64,000 nt of DNA from Nocardioides sp. Root240. GTDB taxonomy: Bacteria > Actinomycetota > Actinomycetes > Propionibacteriales > Nocardioidaceae. How positions within the stretch are numbered: position 1 is the first letter of the stretch; every line of letters begins with the position of its first letter. The notes below the pieces were generated by a model. It was not told where the DNA came from and did not search any database. It worked only from the letters and a program-made list of their open reading frames with translations. Positions 43,253-52,105 of this stretch are shown here, piece by piece. The stretch spans positions 750,586 to 814,585 of the forward strand of contig NZ_LMIT01000010.1 of NCBI RefSeq assembly GCF_001428825.1, read 5' to 3'. The position numbers and the translations under genes were made by a program.

Positions 43253-43311
43253 GCCCCCGACGTTAGCGAGCGCACGTCCGCGCGCACTGCCGTGGGTGCG
43301 ACACCGTGTCC

Positions 43312-43317
43312 TATCCT
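43312..43317 (+). promoter_or_regulatory. -10 box TATCCT, leaderless PAP2/DGK transcript
   Basis: TATCCT ends six bases before the GTG at 43324, which favours that codon over the GTG at 43306. Confidence 0.5.
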
Positions 43318-43323
43318 CCGGGG

Positions 43324-44907
43324 GTGCTCGACCGTCCCCGCCAGACGCCACTGCTGGCCTCGCTGGCCCTCCTCGCCCTCTTCGCCGGGGTGGCCCTCGC
43401 CGTCGCCGCCGACTGGTCGTGGGTGGTCGACATCGACCACGAGGGGTCCGACGCCCGGGGCTGGGCCGCCGACCAGTCGTGGCTGGAGCACCCGCTGCGC
43501 GCCATCGAGATCGCGTTCGGCACGCTCTGGATGACGGTCGCGAGCGCCGTCTTCGCCGTTGCCATGTTCGTCAAGGGCCACCGCCGCGCCGGCGTGCTGA
43601 TCGCCGCCACAATGGCGACCACCGCCCTCGTCACCTACCTGACCAAGGTCGCCGTCGGCCGCGGCCGACCGGTCTGGCAGGACCCGGAGTACTTCCTCCA
43701 CTCCAACGCCTTCCCGTCCGGGCACACCTCCGCCTCGGCGACCTTCTGCGGCCTGGTGATCCTGCTCGCCGTGATGCTGGTACGACGCGCCGGCATCCGC
43801 CGCCTGATCAGTACCGTCGCCGTCCTGGCCTTCGTGCTCGTCGCCGCCGACCGGATCCTGCTCGGTCGCCACTACCCGAGCGACGTGCTGGGCGGGACCC
43901 TGCTGGGCGTCGGCGTCCTGCTGCTGGGCGTGGCGCTCTACAGCCCGCTCCCCCGCAGCCACGCCCTCAAGGCCGAACCGCTGCCCGAGGCCTTCCCCTC
44001 GGCGCGCAGGCTCGCCGTGGTCCTGAACCCGATCAAGGTCGAGTCGGTCGAGCAGTTCCAGTCGATGGTGACCCAGATGGCCCTCGATGCCGGCTGGAAC
44101 GCGCCCCGCTGGTACCTCACCACGGTCGAGGACTCCGGCACCGGTCAGGCCGAGCAGGCCTCCGTCGAGGGCGCCGACCTGGTCATCGTCTGCGGCGGCG
44201 ACGGCACCGTGCGCGAGGTGTGCGCGGAGCTCGCCGGCACCGGGATCCCGGTGGGCGTCGTACCCGCTGGGACGGGGAACCTGCTCGCCCGCAACCTCGA
44301 GATCCCGCTGTTCATCCGCGCCGCGATCGACATCGCGCTCACCGGTCAGGACCGGGCCATCGACATGGTCGCCGTCGAGGGCGACGGCATCGAGCCGAGC
44401 CACTTCATGGTGATGGCCGGGATGGGCTTCGACGCCGCGATCATGGAGGGCGTCAACGAGGACCTCAAGAAGAAGGTCGGCTGGCTGGCCTACGTCCTCT
44501 CGGCCCTCAAGGGCCTGATGTTCCCGGCGATGAAGCTGGAGATCTCGATCGACGACATGCCCTTCACCAAGCACCGCGCGCGCACCTGCGTGATCGGCAA
44601 CGTCGGCAGCCTCCAGGGCGGCATGGTGCTGCTCCCCGACGCCGCCATCGACGACGGCCTGCTCGACGTCGTGCTGCTCTACCCGCGCCGCTTCCTGTCC
44701 TGGATCCCGCTCGTGCTGCGGGTCCTGACCCGTCGCGAGCACAACGCGGGCGAGTCCGTGGCCCGGATGACCGGCCGCAAGGTCGTCGTCCGCGCCGCCG
44801 GCGGGGTCCCGCGCCAGCTCGACGGCGACACGATCGGCATCGGCACCGAGCTCAGCATGGAGTGCATCCACGGGCGGGTCCTGGTCCGGGTGCCCCGCAC
44901 CGTCTGA
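43324..44907 (+). CDS. Bifunctional PAP2 phosphatase - diacylglycerol kinase fusion
   Basis: A 527-residue fusion. The N-terminal ~215 residues are a six-helix PAP2-type phosphatase with the motifs K-V-A-V-G-R-G-R-P, P-S-G-H-T and R-x4-H-Y-P-S-D. From about residue 225 there is a diacylglycerol/lipid kinase catalytic domain with G-G-D-G-T-V and P-A-G-T-G-N-L-L-A-R. The enzyme could interconvert phosphatidic acid and diacylglycerol or act on undecaprenyl or phosphatidylglycerol phosphates at the membrane. Such fusions are known in actinobacteria. It converges on a lipoprotein gene. Confidence 0.88.
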   Translation: MLDRPRQTPLLASLALLALFAGVALAVAADWSWVVDIDHEGSDARGWAADQSWLEHPLRAIEIAFGTLWMTVASAVFAVAMFVKGHRRAGVLIAATMATTALVTYLTKVAVGRGRPVWQDPEYFLHSNAFPSGHTSASATFCGLVILLAVMLVRRAGIRRLISTVAVLAFVLVAADRILLGRHYPSDVLGGTLLGVGVLLLGVALYSPLPRSHALKAEPLPEAFPSARRLAVVLNPIKVESVEQFQSMVTQMALDAGWNAPRWYLTTVEDSGTGQAEQASVEGADLVIVCGGDGTVREVCAELAGTGIPVGVVPAGTGNLLARNLEIPLFIRAAIDIALTGQDRAIDMVAVEGDGIEPSHFMVMAGMGFDAAIMEGVNEDLKKKVGWLAYVLSALKGLMFPAMKLEISIDDMPFTKHRARTCVIGNVGSLQGGMVLLPDAAIDDGLLDVVLLYPRRFLSWIPLVLRVLTRREHNAGESVARMTGRKVVVRAAGGVPRQLDGDTIGIGTELSMECIHGRVLVRVPRTV

Positions 44908-44921
44908 CCCCGGTCACGGGG
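44908..44921. terminator. Short hairpin between convergent stops
   Basis: CCCCG-GTCA-CGGGG (44908-44921) fills the 14-base gap between the PAP2/DGK stop and the lipoprotein stop. The stem is short, so this is a weak candidate for a shared terminator. Confidence 0.35.
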
Positions 44922-46061
44922 CTACCCGCCGAAGGCCCGCTCCACGAGGTCGGCCACGAAGGCCTTCGCCCAGTCCGGCTCCTGACGCCCGGCATCGAGC
45001 ACCTCGACCCGCAGGAAGCCGTGGTCGTCGACGTCGGTGAGGGCGACCTCCCACGTGCCCGACTGCTCGGAGTGGTACGCCGGATGGTCGGCCACCTCGG
45101 TGTTCGCACGGGTTCCCAACGCCTGACGGCGGGCGGTCACGATGATCGTGACCGGGTCGGCGTCCGCAGCGGCGTCCGGGTCGTCCTTCGCCTCGAGCAG
45201 GGTGCACTGCCGCGGCCCGTCGTACGACGCCCGCTCGGCCAGCTCCTGCTGCCCCACCGCGGTCGTGACGGCCACCCAGGAGCGGCCCTGCCCTGCGGCT
45301 GTGGCCCTGGCCGCCTCCAACGCGGGGACGCACAGCAGGCCTGGGTCGGCCTCCCCGTGGCGGATCAGGTCGACCGGGTCGTCGGGCACCTCGACGTCGC
45401 CGACGGGGGCGCAGAGCCACTCGATCTGGTCGCCGAGCTCCGAGCAGGCGCCCTCGCCGCCCGGATCCGTCTCGTCCGCGGCGTAGAAGACCGGCGGGTC
45501 CAGGGTGCGACCCTCGCGGACCACGGCGTCGAGGTCCGCGAGCGCAGCCTCGGCGACCTGCTGTGCCACGGCGCAGTCGTCCTCGGAGTCGACGACGGCG
45601 AGCGCGAGCTCCAGGCTCGCAGGGACGACCACCGCGCAGGGTGCGTCGTCACCGCCGCTGGTGACCGGACCCTCGCCGACCCAGGCGGCGAAGCCTGCGA
45701 CCTCGATGCGCTCCCGGCTGTCGAGGGCGTTGACGGCATCGGGTCCTGAGCCGTCGACGAAGTACCGCGCGTCGGTCAGCACCTCGACGCTGCCCTCGCC
45801 CCGGTCGACCGTGCACGCGTCCCCCTGACCGGGCTCGGCGAGCGCGTCGGCCGAGCCGGCGGCGCCGACCGCGCACGGGTCGAGCGCAGCCAACCGGCTG
45901 CGGGTCGTCGCCAGGTCGGGCTCACGCACGTCGGGGACCGGCGAGGACACGGGACCCACCGCGGACCAGTCACGGTCGTCGTACGACGTCTCACCCGAAC
46001 ACCCGGCGAGCACCAGGGCGAGCGGGAGGGCGGCGAGGATCCGGCGAGAGGGACGTGGCAC
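44922..46061 (-). CDS. Lipoprotein with two similar halves, unknown function
   Basis: A 379-residue exported lipoprotein: a short basic N-terminus, a hydrophobic core and lipobox L-A-G-C (Cys21). The mature part seems to hold two related ~150-residue domains, each with paired cysteines (for example L-D-P-C-A-V-G and C-T-V-D; then W-L-C-A-P-V and L-C-V-P-A). This is the general pattern of DUF3558-type lipoproteins. GTG at 46061 has AAGG eight bases upstream. It is divergent from the WXG-type gene pair and may act with it at the cell surface. Confidence 0.75.
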   Translation of the reverse strand: MPRPSRRILAALPLALVLAGCSGETSYDDRDWSAVGPVSSPVPDVREPDLATTRSRLAALDPCAVGAAGSADALAEPGQGDACTVDRGEGSVEVLTDARYFVDGSGPDAVNALDSRERIEVAGFAAWVGEGPVTSGGDDAPCAVVVPASLELALAVVDSEDDCAVAQQVAEAALADLDAVVREGRTLDPPVFYAADETDPGGEGACSELGDQIEWLCAPVGDVEVPDDPVDLIRHGEADPGLLCVPALEAARATAAGQGRSWVAVTTAVGQQELAERASYDGPRQCTLLEAKDDPDAAADADPVTIIVTARRQALGTRANTEVADHPAYHSEQSGTWEVALTDVDDHGFLRVEVLDAGRQEPDWAKAFVADLVERAFGG

Positions 46062-46177
46062 GTTCCCGACCTTCCCACATCACCTGCAGGACGAACCCAC
46101 GCATGAAGCGGCGCTCGGTGGGAATGCCTGATGTGCCGGCCGCGCACCGCGGCTCACCCACGCACGAAGGACCAGTG

Positions 46178-46726
46178 ATGTCGGACGAGATCTACGTCCC
46201 GATCGTCAAGATCTACACCGCCGCCCGCCAGGGGATCCCCGACCAGGCGGAGGAGCTGGCGCTGATCGGCGGCCGGCTCCAGTCCATCGTCACCACCCTC
46301 GACGTGCAGACTGCGAAGGCCGGTGACCCGCCGGCGCTGCGCGACGCACTGACCATCGCCGGCAACATCCACGACGGCATCCGGCGCGGCGTCACGACGC
46401 TCAACCACGCCGCCTTCGCGCTGGAGGCGACCGGGGACGACTACGTCCAGAGCGACACCCAGGCGCGCGACGAGTTCAACCAGTGGCACGGAGCCCTCAA
46501 GGGCATCGAACCCACGCGGACGACGGTCCCCGGCGACGTCGGCAGCCCCGAGTCCCCCGGCGCGGTGCTGATCGACCCGACGGGCCACTCCTACCCGCAC
46601 GTCATCTACTCCTCCGACTACGACCCCGAGGCGCCCAGCGAGGACAAGTCCGACCGCGACGAGACCGCCGACGAGGACAAGTCCGACCTCGGGCTGCCCT
46701 ACGACCCGACGGCCCAGTACCGATGA
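46178..46726 (+). CDS. WXG-type (ESX-like) small secreted protein candidate
   Basis: A 182-residue protein without a signal peptide. The N-terminal ~100 residues are helical (Y-V-P-I-V-K-I-Y-T-A-A-R-Q then a long helix). A W-H-G turn falls near residue 108, and the tail is long, acidic and disordered. This is the style of type VII secretion substrates, though the W-x-G position is later than in canonical 100-residue members. AAGGA lies six to seven bases before the ATG. Its partner gene follows after 22 bases. Confidence 0.65.
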   Translation: MSDEIYVPIVKIYTAARQGIPDQAEELALIGGRLQSIVTTLDVQTAKAGDPPALRDALTIAGNIHDGIRRGVTTLNHAAFALEATGDDYVQSDTQARDEFNQWHGALKGIEPTRTTVPGDVGSPESPGAVLIDPTGHSYPHVIYSSDYDPEAPSEDKSDRDETADEDKSDLGLPYDPTAQYR

Positions 46727-46748
46727 GTGCCGAGAACAGGAGCCACCG

Positions 46749-47921
46749 GTGAGCTTCGACTACTTCGAGCTGTCCGCCGAGTTCGACAAGATCGAGGAGA
46801 AGCTCGGCTACCTCAAGGGCAACGAGCTCGCCTGGGAGTACCTCGTGGCTGCCCGTGACCAGCTCGGCGGGATGGCAGCGCCCGGCGACGGCTACATGCC
46901 GAGCGAGTGGTGGCTCGAGGACTGCAAGTTCCCGGTGCCCGGTCACGAGGTCGACCCGACGCGCTGGTTCCAGTTCACCTTCTGGATCCCGTTCGACACG
47001 ATCCACGACAGCCCCGATCCGTCGAAGCTGGGCGCCGCCAACGCGAAGTACATGAAGGACGTCGCCGCAGGAGCCCTGCAGGCCTGGCACAACGGCGCCT
47101 CGTGGGCGAGCGGCCTGGCGTCGTACTGCCGCCAGGTCTCCGACTCCTTCACCCGCGCCGACGCCACCGCGATCTGCAGCGCGTTGGAGGACCTGCACAC
47201 GTACGTCACCAGCGACTTCTCGGTGAACGTGCTCGACGACCCCTACGGCATCGAGACCATCCGGACCCAGTGGACCGGCAAGTCCGGCACGAGCTTCAAC
47301 ACCTTCTACGCCAACTACGACGGCCAGATCGCCCAGATGGCATGGGCCAGCGTGCAGGTGGCGCAGACCTTCGCCGCCGCGGCGCACGTCATCCACGGCA
47401 CGCAGCAGGGCGTCCTGGAGTTCGCCAAGAGCATCGTCAAGATCATCGACCAGCAGCTCGAGGCATGGGCGCCGATCGGGCCGCCTCCGCGCGACGCCCC
47501 GGAGACTCCCCCGTGGGTCGCCGACGTGACGAAGATCGTCACGTCGGGCTGGAAGGTCCTCGGCCACGTCCCGGTCGTCAAGGACGTCAAGAGCCAGTTC
47601 GACGCCGTGATCAGCGCCGGCACCGACGTGAGCAACTTCGTCAAGACCATCGCCGACGTCACGGGCACCGACCTGCCGACACTGAGCAGGACGCTCGACG
47701 CCGCCGACTCGGACGAGATCTACAAGCTCCTCACCGACACGCTCTACGACGACTACCAGCAGAAGTACGTCGCCGCGATGGACGCGCTGCAGACGGGCAC
47801 CTCGATCGACCCCGGCGACTCCGGCTACCAGCCGCCGATCAACACCTCCGACGTGCTGGACGACATGCCGCCGCCGTGGTTCCCCCGCGACGACATGCCG
47901 AACGAGGAGAGCATGCGCTGA
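46749..47921 (+). CDS. Large WXG-motif protein, possible type VII secretion substrate
   Basis: A 390-residue protein with no signal peptide. Residues ~80-250 are helical and contain W-T-G-K-S-G-T-S-F followed by a long helix, the W-x-G hairpin pattern of ESX substrates. The C-terminal ~140 residues (from A-P-E-T-P-P-W-V) have no recognised fold and could be an effector or structural domain. GTG at 46749 has AGGAG six bases upstream. No ESX secretion machinery gene lies in the window. Confidence 0.65.
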   Translation: MSFDYFELSAEFDKIEEKLGYLKGNELAWEYLVAARDQLGGMAAPGDGYMPSEWWLEDCKFPVPGHEVDPTRWFQFTFWIPFDTIHDSPDPSKLGAANAKYMKDVAAGALQAWHNGASWASGLASYCRQVSDSFTRADATAICSALEDLHTYVTSDFSVNVLDDPYGIETIRTQWTGKSGTSFNTFYANYDGQIAQMAWASVQVAQTFAAAAHVIHGTQQGVLEFAKSIVKIIDQQLEAWAPIGPPPRDAPETPPWVADVTKIVTSGWKVLGHVPVVKDVKSQFDAVISAGTDVSNFVKTIADVTGTDLPTLSRTLDAADSDEIYKLLTDTLYDDYQQKYVAAMDALQTGTSIDPGDSGYQPPINTSDVLDDMPPPWFPRDDMPNEESMR

Positions 47922-47939
47922 TCCCCGCCCGAGCCGCGA

Positions 47940-48338
47940 TCAGCTGCGCGCCAGGCGCGCGTGCGCGACCGCCTCGCCCTCCTCGGGCGAGAGCTCCTGG
48001 TCGCTGCTCCACGCCGCGACGGACTTGGCGTAGGTGCGGGCCTCGTTGCGGCCGCGGATCGACGTGAGCACGACCCCGTCGCCGGAGTCGTCGAGCAGGG
48101 CCAGCGACCAGGACAGCCGCCCGCCCATCTCGTCGAAGGCGTCGTAGCGGACGACGGCCAGGTGGCGCAGCGCGCCGACCGCCTCGGCCCGGAGCGCGGC
48201 GACCTCGCGGCGCAGGCCGGCGGCGTCGGCCGGCAGGCCCTCCTCCCCCGCCGTCGTACGACGGCCGGCTGACCGGAGCGCCACCACGAGGGCGGCGGCA
48301 GCGAGCAGGAGCGCGAGGATCGAGAGGACGACGGCCAT
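47940..48338 (-). CDS. DUF4446 family membrane-anchored protein
   Basis: A 132-residue protein: one N-terminal transmembrane helix (V-V-L-S-I-L-A-L-L-L-A-A-A-A-L), a coiled-coil linker and a C-terminal domain with V-R-Y-D-A-F-D-E-M-G-G-R-L-S-W-S-L-A-L-L-D. That last stretch is the hallmark of DUF4446. Function is unknown. It is divergent from pheA, as often seen in actinobacteria. Confidence 0.82.
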   Translation of the reverse strand: MAVVLSILALLLAAAALVVALRSAGRRTTAGEEGLPADAAGLRREVAALRAEAVGALRHLAVVRYDAFDEMGGRLSWSLALLDDSGDGVVLTSIRGRNEARTYAKSVAAWSSDQELSPEEGEAVAHARLARS

Positions 48339-48391
48339 GGTGCCGACGGTAGTGGGGCCGGACGGCGCGGACGGCGCGCACGCGCCGCCAC

Positions 48392-48397
48392 TACCCT
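48392..48397 (+). promoter_or_regulatory. -10 box TACCCT, leaderless pheA transcript
   Basis: TACCCT ends six bases before the pheA ATG at 48404. Confidence 0.55.
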
Positions 48398-48403
48398 TGC
48401 CGC

Positions 48404-49234
48404 ATGGCCCGCATCGCGTACCAGGGGGAACCCGGCGCCAACTCGCACATCGTGTGCCGGCAGCACTACCCGGACGCGGAGGCCGTGCCCTGCGCGTCCT
48501 TCGAGGACGTCTTCGCGGCCGTCGCGAGCGGCGACTGCGACCTGGCCCTGATCCCGATCGACAACTCGATCGCCGGCCGGGTCGCCGACATCCACCACTT
48601 CCTGCCCGACTCGGGGCTGCACATCGTGGCCGAGCACTTCCTGCGCATCCAGTTCCACCTGATGGTGAACCCGGGCGCGAGCGTCGACACGATCCGCACC
48701 GTGCACAGCCACGTCCACGCGCTCGGCCAGTGCCGCAAGGTGATCCGCGAGCTCGGCCTGACCCCGCTGATCTCCGGCGACACCGCCGGCGCCGCCCGCG
48801 AGGTCGCCGAGGCCGCCGACCTGACCCAGGCCGCGATCGCACCGCCGCTCGCCGCCGAGATCTACGGCCTCGAGATCCTCCGCGAGGACGTCGAGGACGA
48901 GGACCACAACACCACCCGCTTCGTGCTCCTCTCCCCCGAGTTCGTCGCCGCTCCGCAGGGCAACGGGCCGGTCGTGACGAGCTTCGTGTTCAACGTGCGC
49001 AACCTGCCCGCGGCGCTCTACAAGGCGCTCGGCGGCTTCGCCACCAACGGCATCAACATGACCAAGCTCGAGAGCTACATGGTCGGCGGGGAGTTCACCG
49101 CCACCCAGTTCCTCGCCGAGGTCGACGGCCACCCCGACGACCCCGACCTCAAGCGGGCGCTCGAGGAGCTGACCTTCTTCACGACCGACATCAAGGTGCT
49201 CGGGGTCTACCCGGCGGATCCGTTCCGCGGCTGA
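48404..49234 (+). CDS. pheA: Prephenate dehydratase
   Basis: A 276-residue monofunctional prephenate dehydratase, which converts prephenate to phenylpyruvate for phenylalanine synthesis. The catalytic domain (A-Y-Q-G-E-P-G-A-N-S-H, I-D-N-S-I-A-G-R-V, and T-T-R-F with the active-site threonine) is followed by an ACT regulatory domain. The ACT domain has L-E-S-Y-M-V-G-G in place of the common L-E-S-R-P, the variant best known from alphaproteobacterial and plant-type enzymes, so feedback by phenylalanine may differ. Confidence 0.93.
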   Translation: MARIAYQGEPGANSHIVCRQHYPDAEAVPCASFEDVFAAVASGDCDLALIPIDNSIAGRVADIHHFLPDSGLHIVAEHFLRIQFHLMVNPGASVDTIRTVHSHVHALGQCRKVIRELGLTPLISGDTAGAAREVAEAADLTQAAIAPPLAAEIYGLEILREDVEDEDHNTTRFVLLSPEFVAAPQGNGPVVTSFVFNVRNLPAALYKALGGFATNGINMTKLESYMVGGEFTATQFLAEVDGHPDDPDLKRALEELTFFTTDIKVLGVYPADPFRG

Positions 49235-49257
49235 GTCGTTCCGTCGTACGACGGGCC

Positions 49258-49263
49258 TAGGGT
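49258..49263 (+). promoter_or_regulatory. -10 box TAGGGT, leaderless arcA transcript
   Basis: TAGGGT ends six bases before the arcA ATG at 49270, in the 35-base gap after pheA. Confidence 0.55.
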
Positions 49264-49269
49264 GTCGTC

Positions 49270-50499
49270 ATGACCCCCCTCGGCGCCGACAGCGAGGTCG
49301 GCCGGCTGCGCTCGGTACTCCTGCACCGGCCCGGACCCGAGCTGCAGCGGCTGACGCCGCGCAACAACGACCGGCTGCTCTTCGACGGCATCCCGTGGGT
49401 CGCGCGGGCGCAGGAGGAGCACGACGCCTTCGCCGAGGCGCTGCGGGCGCGCGGGGTCGAGGTGCTCTACCTGACCGACCTGCTCACCGAGACCCTCGCC
49501 CTGCCGGCCGCGCGGGCGGCGGTCACCGACACCACCCTCACGGGCACGAGCGGACGCGACCTCGGCGACCCGGTGCGGGCCTACCTGCGGGCGATGTTCG
49601 ACGATGCCACCCCGGAGGGCCTGACCTACCTGCTCACGGCCGGCGTCCGCAACGACGAGGCGCGCGCCGGCCTCGGCAGCGGAACGCTGGTGACCGCACT
49701 GCTCGCCGACGAGACCTTCCTCGTCGCGCCGCTGCCCAACCTGCTCTTCACCCGTGACTCGTCGGTGTGGCTGCGCGACCGGGTCGCGATCACCTCGCTG
49801 GCCATGCCGGCCCGTCGCCGCGAGACCCAGCTGACCGAGCTGATCTACCACTTCCACCCCCGCTTCGCGGGCACCGGACGGATCCACGGTCACCACCTCG
49901 AGCACGTCGAGGGCGGCGACGTGCTGCTCCTCGCGCCCGGCGTGATCGCCGTCGGCGTGGGCGAGCGGACGACGCCCGCCGGCGCCGAGCGACTGGCCCG
50001 GCAGGTGTTCGCGAGCGGGCTGGCCGAGACCGTGCTCGCCGTACCCATCGCCCAGGAGCGGGCCACCATGCACCTCGACACCGTGTGCACGATGGTCGAC
50101 GTCGACAAGGTCGTGATGTACCCCAACGTCGCGGACACGCTGACGGCGTACGCCGTGACGCCCCGTGAGCCCGGCTCGCCGGACCTCGAGGTCGCCCCGC
50201 CCGAGCCCTTCCTGGTCGCGGCCGCGAAGGCGATGCAGATCGACACCCTGCACCGCATCGACACCGGCCTCGACCCGGTGACCGCCGAGCGCGAGCAGTG
50301 GGACGACGGCAACAACACCCTCGCGCTGGCACCGCGGCTGGCAGTCGCCTACGAGCGCAACGACGGCACGAACGCCCGCCTCGAGGAGGAGGGCATCGAG
50401 GTGATCCGGATCGCCGGGTCCGAGCTCGGGTCCGGCCGCGGCGGACCGCGGTGCATGAGCTGCCCGGTCGCGCGCGATCCGCTCGTCCCAGCGGGATAA
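49270..50499 (+). CDS. arcA: Arginine deiminase
   Basis: A 409-residue arginine deiminase, which hydrolyses arginine to citrulline and ammonia. The family landmarks are all present: L-F-T-R-D-S-S, the catalytic V-E-G-G-D-V and M-H-L-D-T-V, and the nucleophilic cysteine in G-G-P-R-C-M-S-C-P at the C-terminus. Length is standard. No arcB or arcC gene accompanies it, so any full deiminase pathway must be encoded elsewhere, or it serves acid resistance or nitrogen release alone. Confidence 0.94.
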   Translation: MTPLGADSEVGRLRSVLLHRPGPELQRLTPRNNDRLLFDGIPWVARAQEEHDAFAEALRARGVEVLYLTDLLTETLALPAARAAVTDTTLTGTSGRDLGDPVRAYLRAMFDDATPEGLTYLLTAGVRNDEARAGLGSGTLVTALLADETFLVAPLPNLLFTRDSSVWLRDRVAITSLAMPARRRETQLTELIYHFHPRFAGTGRIHGHHLEHVEGGDVLLLAPGVIAVGVGERTTPAGAERLARQVFASGLAETVLAVPIAQERATMHLDTVCTMVDVDKVVMYPNVADTLTAYAVTPREPGSPDLEVAPPEPFLVAAAKAMQIDTLHRIDTGLDPVTAEREQWDDGNNTLALAPRLAVAYERNDGTNARLEEEGIEVIRIAGSELGSGRGGPRCMSCPVARDPLVPAG

Positions 50500-50640
50500 C
50501 TCGACCTACCCGGACACGTTGTAACGGTTGTCACGCAGACGCTCCCGCTCACGTCGACGAAACGACTAAGGTCGCCTCAGACATGGGGAGCTCCCCCGGC
50601 GTCGACGACAAGCCGGTCAGGCAGAGCGAAAGGGTCAGCA

Positions 50641-51011
50641 TGGCAACGTTCTTCGAGCACTTCACGCCCCAGGAGATCGCGCGCATCAGCGCGACGGGAC
50701 GGAGGGTGAAGCTCCCCGAGGGCTGGTCCCCGATCTGGGAGGACACGCCGGCCGACAAGGCCTACATCCTGCTCTCCGGCACGGTCTCCGTGCGTCGTGA
50801 CGGCGTCGAGATCGCCCAGCTCGGCCCCGGGGACATCGTCGGCGAGGCCGCGATCGTCGGCCAGAAGCTGCGCACCGCCTCGATCGTGGCACTCACGCCG
50901 CTCGACACCATCCACCTCACCGACGAGATCCTGCGCGAGCTCGACGCCGAGTGGCCGACCTTCCACCAGGCCCTCGTCGACGTCGCCCAGTCCCGCTTCG
51001 GCGACGCCTGA
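50641..51011 (+). CDS. Cyclic nucleotide-binding domain protein
   Basis: A 123-residue single-domain CNB protein: W-E-D-T-P-A-D-K-A-Y-I-L-L-S-G-T-V then L-G-P-G-D-I-V-G-E-A-A-I. The phosphate-binding cassette keeps G-E-A-A but the usual arginine is not obvious (V-G-Q-K-L-R-T-A). There is no DNA-binding domain. AAAGGG lies seven bases before the ATG at 50641. A TAAGGT box at 50567-50572 suggests transcription starts near 50580, giving a leader of about 60 bases. It lies 20 bases before a class III cyclase gene, so it may sense that enzyme's product. Confidence 0.8.
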
Positions 51012-51031
51012 GCACCCACCCGGACCACCGC

Positions 51032-52045
51032 GTGGACCAGCCGCACGACCCCGCCCCTGACGGCGGGGTCGTCGGTGCGCTCGAGGAGCACCTCCTCGGG
51101 GAAGTGCCGCACCTGACCCAGGAGCAGGTGGCCGCCGCGGCCGGCGTACCTCTCGGCACGGCCAACCAGCTCTGGCACCTCCTGGGCTTCGCCCACGTCC
51201 CCGACGACGCGGTCGCGTTCACGCAGGCCGACGTCCAGGCACTGCGGCTGGCCAGCGACCTGGTCGGCCTCGGCATCCTCAGCCAGGAGCGCCAGGACGG
51301 CCTGGTCCGAACCTGGGGCCGGAGCTTCGCGCGCCTCGCCGACTGGCAGGTCGCGCTGCTCGCCGACGTCGCCGGCGAGCTCGGCGCCGACCCGACCGAG
51401 GGCCTGCTCGCCATCTCCGACGAAGTGATGCCGCGCGTCGAGCGGCTGCAGTCCTACGTCTGGCGCCGCCACCTGCTCAGCGCGAGCGCACGCATGCTCG
51501 CCGAGTCCGGCTCCGGGGCCTCGGCGACGCTGGCCGTCTGCTTCGTCGACATCGTCGGCTACACCTCCCGTTCGCGCACCCTCTCCGACCGCGAGCTGGT
51601 CTCGTGGCTCGAGTCCTTCGAGACCGCCGTCCTCGAGCTGACCGTCGACCGGGGTGGCCGGATCATCAAGAACATCGGCGACGAGCTGCTCATCGTCGCC
51701 GACTCCCCCGAGGCGATGGCCGACATCGCCCTCGCCCTGACCACCCGCGGCGCCGACCCCGACGACCCGTTCCCCGCGGTCCGCGCCGGCGTCGCGTACG
51801 GCGAGGTGGTCACCCGCCTGGGCGACGTCTTCGGCCCGGTCGTCAACATCGCGGCCCGGCTGACGTCGGTCGCCCGGCCGAACTCGGTCCTGGTCGACCT
51901 CGGGACCTACGAGGCGCTGTCCGGCCGCACCGTGGAGCACGACGACGACGAGACCCGCGCGTCGTCGTACCGGTTCCGGAGGTTGCGGCGGGTCTCGGTC
52001 AAGGGCTACTCACGCCTGAAGGTCTGGGCCCTCCAGCCCGCCTGA
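51032..52045 (+). CDS. Class III adenylate/guanylate cyclase
   Basis: A 337-residue soluble cyclase. The first ~160 residues form an all-helical regulatory part. The catalytic domain follows with the first metal aspartate in C-F-V-D-I-V-G-Y-T, the second metal/substrate region I-K-N-I-G-D-E-L-L, and V-N-I-A-A-R-L-T-S carrying the transition-state Asn and Arg. It should make cAMP (or cGMP). GTG at 51032 was chosen, since similarity begins soon after; no clear Shine-Dalgarno site is visible, which suggests coupling to the CNB gene. Confidence 0.85.
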   Translation: MDQPHDPAPDGGVVGALEEHLLGEVPHLTQEQVAAAAGVPLGTANQLWHLLGFAHVPDDAVAFTQADVQALRLASDLVGLGILSQERQDGLVRTWGRSFARLADWQVALLADVAGELGADPTEGLLAISDEVMPRVERLQSYVWRRHLLSASARMLAESGSGASATLAVCFVDIVGYTSRSRTLSDRELVSWLESFETAVLELTVDRGGRIIKNIGDELLIVADSPEAMADIALALTTRGADPDDPFPAVRAGVAYGEVVTRLGDVFGPVVNIAARLTSVARPNSVLVDLGTYEALSGRTVEHDDDETRASSYRFRRLRRVSVKGYSRLKVWALQPA

Positions 52046-52105
52046 CCCGACGAACCGTGCCTCGTGGCACCACGAACCGTGGCTCGTGGTTCGCCTGGTG
52101 GCCGC

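Noticed and set aside
43065..45749. An 894-codon open frame on the plus strand
   Set aside because: It runs across the PAP2/DGK gene in another frame and into the lipoprotein gene in antisense; it is an Arg/Gly/Pro-rich shadow.
44922..47921. A toxin-immunity pair in the WXG genes
   Set aside because: No polymorphic-toxin motif is visible in the C-terminal domain, and the lipoprotein is divergent rather than downstream, so the claim was not made.
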